8,221 nt of DNA from Atopobium sp. UBA6362 (GTDB lineage Bacteria > Actinomycetota > Coriobacteriia > Coriobacteriales > Atopobiaceae), in NCBI GenBank assembly GCA_002440065.1, contig DJRK01000152.1, positions 6,544 through 14,764 of the forward strand, in the 5' to 3' direction. Shown here one piece after another: positions 1 to 5,885 of the stretch (position 1 is its first letter; each line of letters starts with the position of its first letter). Both the position numbers and the translations under genes were made by a program. A model generated the notes under the pieces. The model had not been told where the DNA came from, did no database searches, and saw only the letters and a list, made by a program, of their open reading frames with translations.

Positions 1-2251
1 CATCGTAGCCGTAGTTCTCGAGCAGCATGCGCACGATATTCTTCCCGATGTCGTGGATGTCGCCTTGCACGGTGCAGATCACGACCTTGCCCTTCGCGGG
101 AACCGTAGAGTCCCCGTCGCCGCCCGACGCCTCCTTGATGGTCTCGAACCCGGCCTTAGCGGCCTCGGCGCTCGCCATGAGCTGCGGCAAGAAGAACGTG
201 CCTTTCTCGAACCGCGCGCCCACCTCGTCGAGAGCGGGAATCAGCACCTCGTTGATGGCGTACATCGCGTCGTGCTCGGCGATGACGCGGGCGACGACCT
301 CGGGCATAGGGCCTTTGCGCCCGGCGAGGACGAGGGCTCGGGCCTCTTCCTCGGCGGACTTGGGGGCCGCATCAGCGCTCGGCGCGGAACCCGCCGCCGC
401 TCCGGAAGCGGACCCCGCCGCAGCGGCGCCGCCGGCCGGGAGCTTGTCGGAGCGATCGGCGTAATGGGCAACGTAGTACTGAGCGCTCTCGTCTTCGCCC
501 GAAAGCACGCGCCAGGAATCGACGACGTCCATCATCCGCTGGACCAGCGGGTTCATGATCGCCATGTCCAGGCCCGCCGCAAAGGCGCCGCTCAGGAACG
601 TGGCGTTCACGAGCGGGCGGAACGGCAAGCCGAAGCTGATATTCGAGAGGCCAAGCACCGTACGAACACCGGGGAACTCCCGCTTGACGGCAGAGATCGC
701 GTCCAGAATCGCGCGAGGCGCCGTCTGGTCCGTGGAGGCGGCCATGCAGAGGCAGTCGATGACCACGTCCTGGCGAGGGATACCGATGGCGTCGGTCGCG
801 GCGACGATCTTGCGGGCAACCGCGACGCGGCCCTCTGCCGTGGACGGGATGCCGTCTTCGTCGAGCGTGAGGCCCACGATCGCGCAACCGTAGTGCTTGG
901 CAATGGGCAGGACCGCGGCCAAGGTCTCTTCTTTGCCGTTCGTGGAGTTGATGAGCGCCTTGCCAGGATACGAACGTACCGCGGCCTCGATTACTTCGGG
1001 CTCGGCCGCGTCTATCTGCAGGGGCAGCGTCGTCACGCCCTGGAGCTCCGAGACGAGCTGAACCATCACGGCGCGCTCGTCTATCTCGGGCAAGCCGGCG
1101 TTTACATCCAGGATCTGCGCGCCCGCCTCGGTCTGGGAGATGGCCTCGCCCATGATGTAATCGTGGTTGCCGGTGCGCAGGGCCTCCTTCATCTTCTTCT
1201 TGCCCGTGGGGTTGATGCGCTCGCCGATGACGCCGACCTGCCCGGGAGCCAAGGAAACCAGCTTCTGCGGGCCGGTGACGCAGAACCAATCGTGGGTCTC
1301 TCGCGGCGCGGGCGTCCGCCCGGCAAGAAGCTCGCGCTCACCGCGGATGTAATCGGGGGACGTGCCGCAGCAACCGCCGACGACGGTTACGCCAGCGTCG
1401 ACCATCTGGGCAACGGCCTCGCAGTACTCGGTCGGGTGGACGTCATAGAGGGTAACGCCGTCTTCCACGCGCGGAAGGCCGGCGTTCGCCTGGACCATGA
1501 CAGGGCACTTCGCCCAGGGAAGCATGCGCTCCACGAGCGGCACCAGGTCCTTGGGGCCAAGCGAGCAGTTGATGCCCACGACGTCGGCGCCGAGGGACGA
1601 GAGCGTCACGGCGGCGACCTCGGGCGTCGTACCCAAGAACGTGCGGCCGTCCTCAGCGAACGTCATGGTCACGAAGACAGGCAGGTCGGAGTTCTCGCGC
1701 ACGGCGAGAAGGGCCGCCTTGGTCTCGGCAAGATCGGCCATGGTCTCGATGATGAACAGGTCGGCGCCCGCCTTGGTGGCGGCACGCGCCTGCTCCGCAA
1801 AGAGCTCGTACGCGTCGTCGAAGGGCAGCGTGCCCATGGGCTCGAGGAGCTGGCCCGTCGGGCCGATGTCGGCCGCAACGTAGCGGACCCCCGACCTGCG
1901 GGCACAGCCAACGGCCGCTTGAAAGATCTCCTCCACCGTCGCCGCGTCGCCGAGCTTCTCGCGGTTCGCGCCGAACGTGTTCGTCGTCGCCACGTCCGAT
2001 CCGGCGGCCACGTAAGCTGCGTGGACATCGCGTATCTCGTCCGGGTTGGTAAGGCACAGGAGCTCCGGGAGCTCGCCGGCCGCGAGCCCGCGCTCCTGGA
2101 GCTGTGTGCCCATGGCGCCGTCGAAGACGAGGAACTCCTCACCGGCAAGCACCCGGCGCAGGTAGTCGTCCTTCACGCGAAGGCGGCGGGGCTCCAAGCG
2201 GCCCTTTGGCCAAGAGCAGTTGAGCTTCTTCCCTGAATGCGTATCGGACAT
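1..2251 (-). CDS. metH: Cobalamin-dependent methionine synthase, 3' end beyond window
   Basis: Transfers a methyl group from 5-methyl-tetrahydrofolate via cob(I)alamin to homocysteine, giving methionine and tetrahydrofolate in the cytoplasm. About 750 codons are visible. The homocysteine-binding barrel starts at FDGAMGTQ (residues 43-50) and carries the expected zinc ligands Cys229 (GINCSLGP) and Cys294/Cys295 (GGCCGT). The pterin-binding barrel starts at GERINPTG (343-350). An Ala/Ser/Gly/Pro-rich linker (about 604-633) leads to the helical cap (INEVLIPALDEVG, FLPQLMASAEA) and then to the cobalamin domain with the DxHxxG motif D731-I-H733-D-I-G736; His733 is the predicted lower cobalt ligand. 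The window ends inside this last domain, so an attached C-terminal activation domain cannot be excluded. A separate activation protein just upstream suggests the short form. ATG at 2251 is preceded by AAAGGT. It gives about 35 residues before the barrel; an internal GTG (codon 26) has a poorly spaced SD. Identity is very secure. Confidence 0.97.
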   Translation of the reverse strand, partial: MSDTHSGKKLNCSWPKGRLEPRRLRVKDDYLRRVLAGEEFLVFDGAMGTQLQERGLAAGELPELLCLTNPDEIRDVHAAYVAAGSDVATTNTFGANREKLGDAATVEEIFQAAVGCARRSGVRYVAADIGPTGQLLEPMGTLPFDDAYELFAEQARAATKAGADLFIIETMADLAETKAALLAVRENSDLPVFVTMTFAEDGRTFLGTTPEVAAVTLSSLGADVVGINCSLGPKDLVPLVERMLPWAKCPVMVQANAGLPRVEDGVTLYDVHPTEYCEAVAQMVDAGVTVVGGCCGTSPDYIRGERELLAGRTPAPRETHDWFCVTGPQKLVSLAPGQVGVIGERINPTGKKKMKEALRTGNHDYIMGEAISQTEAGAQILDVNAGLPEIDERAVMVQLVSELQGVTTLPLQIDAAEPEVIEAAVRSYPGKALINSTNGKEETLAAVLPIAKHYGCAIVGLTLDEDGIPSTAEGRVAVARKIVAATDAIGIPRQDVVIDCLCMAASTDQTAPRAILDAISAVKREFPGVRTVLGLSNISFGLPFRPLVNATFLSGAFAAGLDMAIMNPLVQRMMDVVDSWRVLSGEDESAQYYVAHYADRSDKLPAGGAAAAGSASGAAAGSAPSADAAPKSAEEEARALVLAGRKGPMPEVVARVIAEHDAMYAINEVLIPALDEVGARFEKGTFFLPQLMASAEAAKAGFETIKEASGGDGDSTVPAKGKVVICTVQGDIHDIGKNIVRMLLENYGYD

Positions 2252-2384
2252 GGTGGACCTTTCCAATTCTCTATCTGTCGTACATCGGGCGTGCGGCCCC
2301 AGGAATCAGGGCGCTTTGACTCGCGGGCTCGCAGAACCAAGCCCATAGGCCCGGCTCACGGGGCCGTGCTCCGAGCGTTCCGCC
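2252..2384 (-). other. Gap between activation gene and metH with small inverted repeats
   Basis: This 133-bp spacer is much longer than the 8-bp junction upstream of it. It contains CACGG-GG-CCGTG (2357-2368), and GGGCT/AGCCC arms around a 10-nt loop (2325-2329 and 2340-2344). Neither is followed by a T-run in the leftward direction, so neither looks like an intrinsic terminator. I do not recognise a cobalamin, SAM, SAH or tetrahydrofolate riboswitch core and see no good promoter. The repeats may affect mRNA processing or the relative level of metH, or may be chance in GC-rich DNA. Confidence 0.3.
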
Positions 2385-3140
2385 TCAGTGGCGACGGCAG
2401 GGGCGCAACTTGCAGAAATCGTTGCACGCGCAGTCGCGGCAGAGCCCTTTCTCGTGGCCAGCGGCCTGCGGCTCCTCGTACATCCCCACGATAGCCGTCA
2501 CGCTCTTCGTAGGCGTCATGAGCAGTTGGGGCGACAGCGTGATACCCAAGCGGCGTCGGGCATCGGTGGCATCGAGAAGCACGGGCTGCACGGTTAGCGG
2601 CAGGTCTCCATAGCCGGGCGAGAAGCGATAGCCCGTATGAAGCCCCCGCCTTGCTGCCTCGGCCACAAGGCTCGCCTCGCAGGCGTCGGCCGCCCGCTCG
2701 ACCGTCGTCGTGCCCGCCGCGTCAAAGATCACGTGGGCCGCCGGGTCGGTGAGCGACAGCCTCCTGAGCTCGCGCTCGACGTCCATCCCCACCGTCACGG
2801 CCATAACGCCGACCGCAACGGCACCCGTCGCCGCATCGCCGGACTCTCCGAGGTACTCACGCATGGACTCTCCGGAGAGCTCCAGCGCCGTGCCGTCCAG
2901 ACGCACAACGAACGTGCCGTCGCCGCGTGTCTCGCGTCCCGAGACATCAAAGACGCGCCAAACGCCGCGACATCGGGCAATCTGGAGACAGCGCTCAACC
3001 ACCTCATCGATGCGGTCCTCGAGCTCGGGGGTCATGCGCTGGCCCGAGTAGCCCAGATAGCGCAGTACTTCCGAGCGATCGACCGACCTGACGTCGAAGT
3101 CCTCGACGTTGTAGGGGCCGGGCTGCCGGCGGGGCGTCAC
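2385..3140 (-). CDS. Stand-alone methionine synthase activation-domain protein
   Basis: The 251-residue product resembles the C-terminal SAM-binding reactivation domain of large MetH enzymes (Met_synt_B12 family), here as a separate protein. It would hold SAM and methylate cob(II)alamin after reduction, returning an oxidised MetH to the cycle. The family signature RFSPGYGDLPL is at 172-182, equivalent to the RPAPGYP region of E. coli MetH. Upstream is a typical segment with a conserved aspartate (VIFDAAGTTTVERAAD), and downstream LSPQLLMTPTKSVTAIVG. The C-terminus carries a Cys cluster (Cys234, 237, 239, 243, 248) that could bind a metal or Fe-S centre. I chose GTG at 3140: it has an AGGGGA SD five to six bases upstream and leaves an 8-bp gap after metF. 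The open frame runs further upstream, but longer starts would overlap metF heavily. Position between metF and metH supports the role. Confidence 0.88.
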   Translation of the reverse strand: MTPRRQPGPYNVEDFDVRSVDRSEVLRYLGYSGQRMTPELEDRIDEVVERCLQIARCRGVWRVFDVSGRETRGDGTFVVRLDGTALELSGESMREYLGESGDAATGAVAVGVMAVTVGMDVERELRRLSLTDPAAHVIFDAAGTTTVERAADACEASLVAEAARRGLHTGYRFSPGYGDLPLTVQPVLLDATDARRRLGITLSPQLLMTPTKSVTAIVGMYEEPQAAGHEKGLCRDCACNDFCKLRPCRRH

Positions 3141-3144
3141 GACG

Positions 3145-3150
3145 TCCCCT
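3145..3150 (-). promoter_or_regulatory. Shine-Dalgarno of the activation gene, overlapping the metF stop
   Basis: On the minus strand the bases read GAG-TAG-GGGACGTC-GTG. The metF stop codon TAG (3151-3149) shares two bases with the SD AGGGGA (3150-3145), and the GTG start follows at 3140. A ribosome ending metF would therefore sit on the next initiation site, which favours coupled translation. This site decides the otherwise ambiguous start of the activation gene. Confidence 0.65.
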
Positions 3151-4018
3151 ACTCGCTCAGATATCCGCAGGCCACAAGCGCGTCGTGAGCCGCCTTGCCC
3201 ACCGAGGGCTTGTTCATGCTGTAGATATGAAGGCCGTCCACGCCGTTCGCGGCAAGATCCTCGAGTTGCTCGCATGCGTACTCGATACCCGCCTGAGCCT
3301 GGGCCGCCGGGTCGTCGCCGGCAGCAGCCAGGCGTTTGATGACCTTGGCGGGAATGGATGCGCCGCAGGTAAACGCCATTCGCTGGATCTGCTTCACGCT
3401 CGTGAAGGGCATGATGCCCGCCACGATGGGGAGTTTCACGCGGTGCCGCAGGCACTGCTCACGGAAGCGATAGAAGTCCTCGTTGTCAAAGAAGAGCTGC
3501 GACACGAGGAAGTCGGCACCCGCCTCCTGCTTGATGTAGAGGCTCCGATAGCTCTCCTCAAGCGAGGGAGACTCAACGTGCCCCTCCGGGTAGCACGCCG
3601 CGCCGATGCAGAGCCCCGGCTCCGTCTCGCGCAGGTAGGCGATGAGGTCGGAGGCATGGGCAAAATCGACCACGTCCCGGCCCGGCCTGCGGTCCCCGCG
3701 GAGGGCGAGGATGTTCTGTACGCCCGAGGGCTCGAGCCCCGTCACAAAGGCGTCGACGTCGGCCTTGGTCGAACCCATGCACGTGAGGTGGGCCAGGGCG
3801 GTCGTATCCAGGTCCTTCTCAATAGAGGCGGCAATGGATGCCGTGTTCTGAGAGTTCCCGGAGCCGCCGGCGGAGTACGTAACGGAAATCCAGTCGGGTT
3901 TGTGCGCCGCCAGGGCGCTCGAAACCTCATAAGCCTTCTCCAAAGGCAGGTCGCCCTTGGGAGGGAAAATCTCGAAGGAGAAGGTCTGCTTGGCCGCGAT
4001 CTTGTCGATGATCTTCAT
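3149..4018 (-). CDS. metF: Methylenetetrahydrofolate reductase
   Basis: Reduces 5,10-methylene-tetrahydrofolate to 5-methyl-tetrahydrofolate with FAD, supplying the methyl donor for MetH. The 289-residue product has the usual length of bacterial MetF. Visible motifs in order: FEIFPPK (15-21) with the catalytic Glu16 (Glu28 in E. coli); SVTYSAGG (45-52); ALRGD (105-109), whose Asp109 matches the flavin-tuning Asp120 of E. coli; ACYPEGH (141-147); SQLFFDN (173-179); PIVAGIMP; and GVDGLHIYSMNKP near the C-terminus. ATG at 4018 has an AAAGGTGA SD about nine bases upstream. The gene follows the HAD gene after 89 bp and precedes the activation gene by 8 bp. The electron donor cannot be told from sequence. 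No separate MetV partner is visible here. Confidence 0.97.
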   Translation of the reverse strand: MKIIDKIAAKQTFSFEIFPPKGDLPLEKAYEVSSALAAHKPDWISVTYSAGGSGNSQNTASIAASIEKDLDTTALAHLTCMGSTKADVDAFVTGLEPSGVQNILALRGDRRPGRDVVDFAHASDLIAYLRETEPGLCIGAACYPEGHVESPSLEESYRSLYIKQEAGADFLVSQLFFDNEDFYRFREQCLRHRVKLPIVAGIMPFTSVKQIQRMAFTCGASIPAKVIKRLAAAGDDPAAQAQAGIEYACEQLEDLAANGVDGLHIYSMNKPSVGKAAHDALVACGYLSE

Positions 4019-4107
4019 GGTTATTTATCACCTTTCGCGCGAATTACGTGCGGTCTGTCTTACTCGGAGCGTGTTGGTCGCCCTTCGAGGGGCATCCAAA
4101 AATCCGT

Positions 4108-4947
4108 TTAGTCCTGCATGAAATCTGGCATACGCCCCTCGGATGTTGCCCGAGCGATATCGAGAAACGCGTCCGCCACGGAGTCCTCGTTCGCGGGCCC
4201 GATGTGCCACCTCGAGGCAGCGGCCACGCTCGGCATCGCATTGGCCACGGCAACGGAATTGGGGTAGTGCGTCAGAACGCTCAGGTCGTTCTCGGCATCG
4301 CCGAAGCAACAGACCTCACTCGGGTCGATCCCCAGCTTTCTTACGAGCACGTCACCGCCCTTCTCCTTCCCAACGCCCGCTGGAACGACGTCGATATGAC
4401 CGAAGCCCGGCATAGGACAGGTAAACTCGAGGCTAGGCAACTCGGAATTAAGCCAGTCCGCCACTTCAAGCGCCCGCTCCCACGTTCCCACTACACGTAC
4501 ATTCGCCTTGAAGCAAGGAGTCGCCGGGACGCTGTCGACGGTGCTTCTCACATGCCAGAAGTTGTCCGGGTGGGCAAGGACGTAGTCAAGGTCGACGTCG
4601 ACGCCGATTCGCTCGCCGTCCAAAACGACCACGAGGTAGACGTCGTCGACATCCGACAAAAGCATGCGCAGCTCCTCAAGCCCCTCGCGCGGCGTGGGAG
4701 TGCTCTGGGCAAGCTCACCGTCGAGGTACACGAGCTGCCCGTTGCTCACCACCGCCGAGCGAAACGCGTCGCGGTCCCCGGCGAACATCCCCTCGAGCTC
4801 GGGATACAGGCGTCCCGTTGCCGGAGCGAAGCAAACGCCCGCATCCTGGAGAGCGTGGATCGCTTCGAGCGCATGAGGCGTCGCGATATGCCTCTCCCCC
4901 TTCCAGAGAAGGGTTGAGTCCAAGTCCGAGAGCACGAGCTTGATCAT
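4108..4947 (-). CDS. Cof-type HAD-IIB family hydrolase
   Basis: A 279-residue haloacid-dehalogenase-superfamily phosphatase of the Cof/HAD-IIB group, which usually dephosphorylate sugar phosphates, flavin precursors or other small phosphates. Motif I is DLDSTLL with nucleophile Asp8 and acid/base Asp10; Ser11 replaces the common Gly. Motif II is ATGR (43-46). Motif III is a Lys in GVGKEKG (Lys194 or Lys196). Motif IV is GDAENDL (216-222), with Asp217 and Asp221 for Mg2+. The C2-type cap lies between motifs II and III. ATG at 4947 has a GAGGA SD about nine bases upstream. It sits between a prepilin peptidase gene and metF. Nothing in the sequence identifies the substrate, and position alone does not prove a link to folate or methionine metabolism. 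Confidence 0.9.
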   Translation of the reverse strand: MIKLVLSDLDSTLLWKGERHIATPHALEAIHALQDAGVCFAPATGRLYPELEGMFAGDRDAFRSAVVSNGQLVYLDGELAQSTPTPREGLEELRMLLSDVDDVYLVVVLDGERIGVDVDLDYVLAHPDNFWHVRSTVDSVPATPCFKANVRVVGTWERALEVADWLNSELPSLEFTCPMPGFGHIDVVPAGVGKEKGGDVLVRKLGIDPSEVCCFGDAENDLSVLTHYPNSVAVANAMPSVAAASRWHIGPANEDSVADAFLDIARATSEGRMPDFMQD

Positions 4948-4996
4948 GGGCGGAGTTCCTCGTTTCGTCTAAATCAGTGCACAACGACACAGTTCG

Positions 4997-5503
4997 TTAA
5001 GTGTAATCGCCCATCATCGCCTTTGCGTAAAGCGTAATAAAGAAGCCTCCGGCTATTGCCGGCGCCATGGGAATCCCCCTGCGAAGCCAACTGCCATCAC
5101 CTTCTTTAGGCTTAAGGCGGGACACGAAAGCCGCCGTCCCTAGCCCGAGCACGGCGATCAGGCACGAGGCGCCGACCATGAACAGCCCCGGTATCCGACC
5201 GGTCCACATCCCCAGCGACCCGAGCAGCTTCACGTCTCCCCCGCCGACGCCCTCCGCTCCAAACAGCTTTTTGCTCACAAGATCGCACACGATAAGGAGC
5301 GTCGAGATCGCGGCAAGCCCCCAAAGTCCCTCGACAAGCCTAACGTTCGCATCTGCCCCACTCAGAGCTCTGGCGGACCAGGCGGCGATCACAACAAGCG
5401 GGCAAGCGTTAGGAATCGTCCTTGCGCGAAGGTCCTCAACAGAGGCCCAGATAAGCGCCGCCGCAACTGCGGCCAACGCAAGACAAGAGAGCATCTGTTC
5501 CAT
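4997..5503 (-). CDS. A24-family prepilin peptidase, short CpaA/TadV-like form
   Basis: A membrane aspartyl protease that cleaves the leader peptide of type IV or Flp/Tad prepilins, or of related pseudopilins, on the cytoplasmic side of the membrane. The two catalytic Asp residues are visible: Asp24 in SVEDLRARTIPN (21-32) and Asp90 in GGGDVKLL (87-94). Hydrophobic segments at about 4-20, 33-47, 57-76, 100-130 and 143-163 give the expected polytopic layout. At 168 residues it lacks the N-terminal methyltransferase domain of PilD, as in CpaA/TadV enzymes. ATG at 5503 follows a strong SD (GAGGAGGAAGG). No prepilin, ATPase or assembly gene is in view, so its pilus or competence genes are probably elsewhere. 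The HAD gene follows after 49 bp and may be co-transcribed. Confidence 0.92.
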   Translation of the reverse strand: MEQMLSCLALAAVAAALIWASVEDLRARTIPNACPLVVIAAWSARALSGADANVRLVEGLWGLAAISTLLIVCDLVSKKLFGAEGVGGGDVKLLGSLGMWTGRIPGLFMVGASCLIAVLGLGTAAFVSRLKPKEGDGSWLRRGIPMAPAIAGGFFITLYAKAMMGDYT

Positions 5504-5539
5504 GGGGTTCCTTCCTCCTCGTAGATTGTGTGGATGGCG

Positions 5540-5568
5540 AGTCTATCCAGAACACGTGTACTTTGCAA
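5540..5568 (-). promoter_or_regulatory. Candidate sigma-70-type promoter for the leftward genes
   Basis: On the minus strand, TTGCAA (5568-5563) and TAGACT (5545-5540) are separated by exactly 17 bp; each matches four of six consensus positions. Transcription would start near 5533, giving a leader of about 30 nt before the prepilin peptidase start at 5503. It is the best-spaced candidate I found upstream of this five-gene run, but it rests on sequence similarity alone. Confidence 0.45.
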
Positions 5569-5804
5569 GGGGCTTGAGCTGCTCTTTTTTGCGAATCATG
5601 AATACACTTCTGAGATTTTTCCTGACAGAGCCGCAGCTCAGGCGGCATCTTCGCGAAAATTCGAATCGGCGTGTCAGAATTCCGTCAAAATCTTGAACGG
5701 TACTTTTGTTCCGGCAGACGGTTTACAAGGCCATCTACCTGCAGGAAATTCGCGCACATCAATTCTTGAGAAGTACACCGATGGTGACTTGTTTTATATG
5801 TGAA

Positions 5805-5822
5805 TGTCCCATTTGTAGGACA
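5805..5822. promoter_or_regulatory. Small dyad upstream of the CDF gene, candidate operator
   Basis: TGTCC (5805-5809) and GGACA (5818-5822) form a perfect 5-bp inverted repeat with an 8-bp centre. It lies just upstream of a candidate extended -10 element and about 63 bp before the CDF start. The position would suit a repressor controlling a metal exporter. I cannot match it to a named family, and 5-bp arms can occur by chance. Confidence 0.3.
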
Positions 5823-5824
5823 GT

Positions 5825-5833
5825 TGTTCTAAT
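5825..5833 (+). promoter_or_regulatory. Candidate extended -10 promoter for the CDF gene
   Basis: TGT followed by TCTAAT gives the TGn extension plus a hexamer matching five of six consensus positions. There is no recognisable -35 element 16-18 bp upstream, which is usual for extended -10 promoters. Transcription would start near 5840, leaving a leader of about 46 nt that contains the CDF ribosome binding site. Confidence 0.35.
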
Positions 5834-5885
5834 CTCGCCGCGTTACCCTTCTGCCTTAAAACTTGGCGTAGGAGACGTGATCCAT

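Larger units (their letters stand above)
5504..5885. other. Divergent intergenic region, AT-richer than flanks, no gene seen
   Basis: These 382 bp separate the leftward prepilin peptidase gene from the rightward CDF gene. The CDF reading frame stays open leftward to an ATG at 5706 and contains another ATG at 5781, but the added residues do not resemble the family N-terminus and base composition changes here. I treat the region as non-coding. Candidate promoters for both directions and a small dyad are listed separately. An 8-bp inverted repeat, TGAGCTGC (5575-5582) and GCAGCTCA (5633-5640), is also present. I see no tRNA, riboswitch core or clear terminator. Confidence 0.6.

Noticed and set aside
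53..2236. Very long plus-strand open frame opposite metH
   Set aside because: It is an antisense shadow of a GC-rich gene. The minus-strand frame encodes clear MetH motifs throughout, while the plus frame is Arg/Gly/Asp/His-rich with no recognisable domain.
2252..2384. Riboswitch before metH
   Set aside because: No conserved core of the cobalamin, SAM, SAH or tetrahydrofolate classes could be recognised on the minus strand; only short inverted repeats were found.
4077..4096. GCCC/GGGC hairpin in the gap between the HAD gene and metF as a terminator
   Set aside because: In the leftward direction the T-run lies before the hairpin, not after it, and the stem is only four base pairs.
3185..4111. 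308-codon plus-strand open frame opposite metF
   Set aside because: It is antisense to a complete metF with all family motifs and has no plausible product of its own.
4981..4998. AACGA/TCGTT inverted repeat between prepilin peptidase and HAD genes
   Set aside because: A five-base-pair A/T-containing stem without a T-run; too weak to call a terminator or operator.
5706..5885. N-terminal extension of the CDF protein from upstream in-frame ATGs (5706, 5781)
   Set aside because: The Cys-rich stretch after 5781 looked interesting, but the DNA is AT-richer than nearby genes and the family N-terminus starts at 5886 with its own SD.
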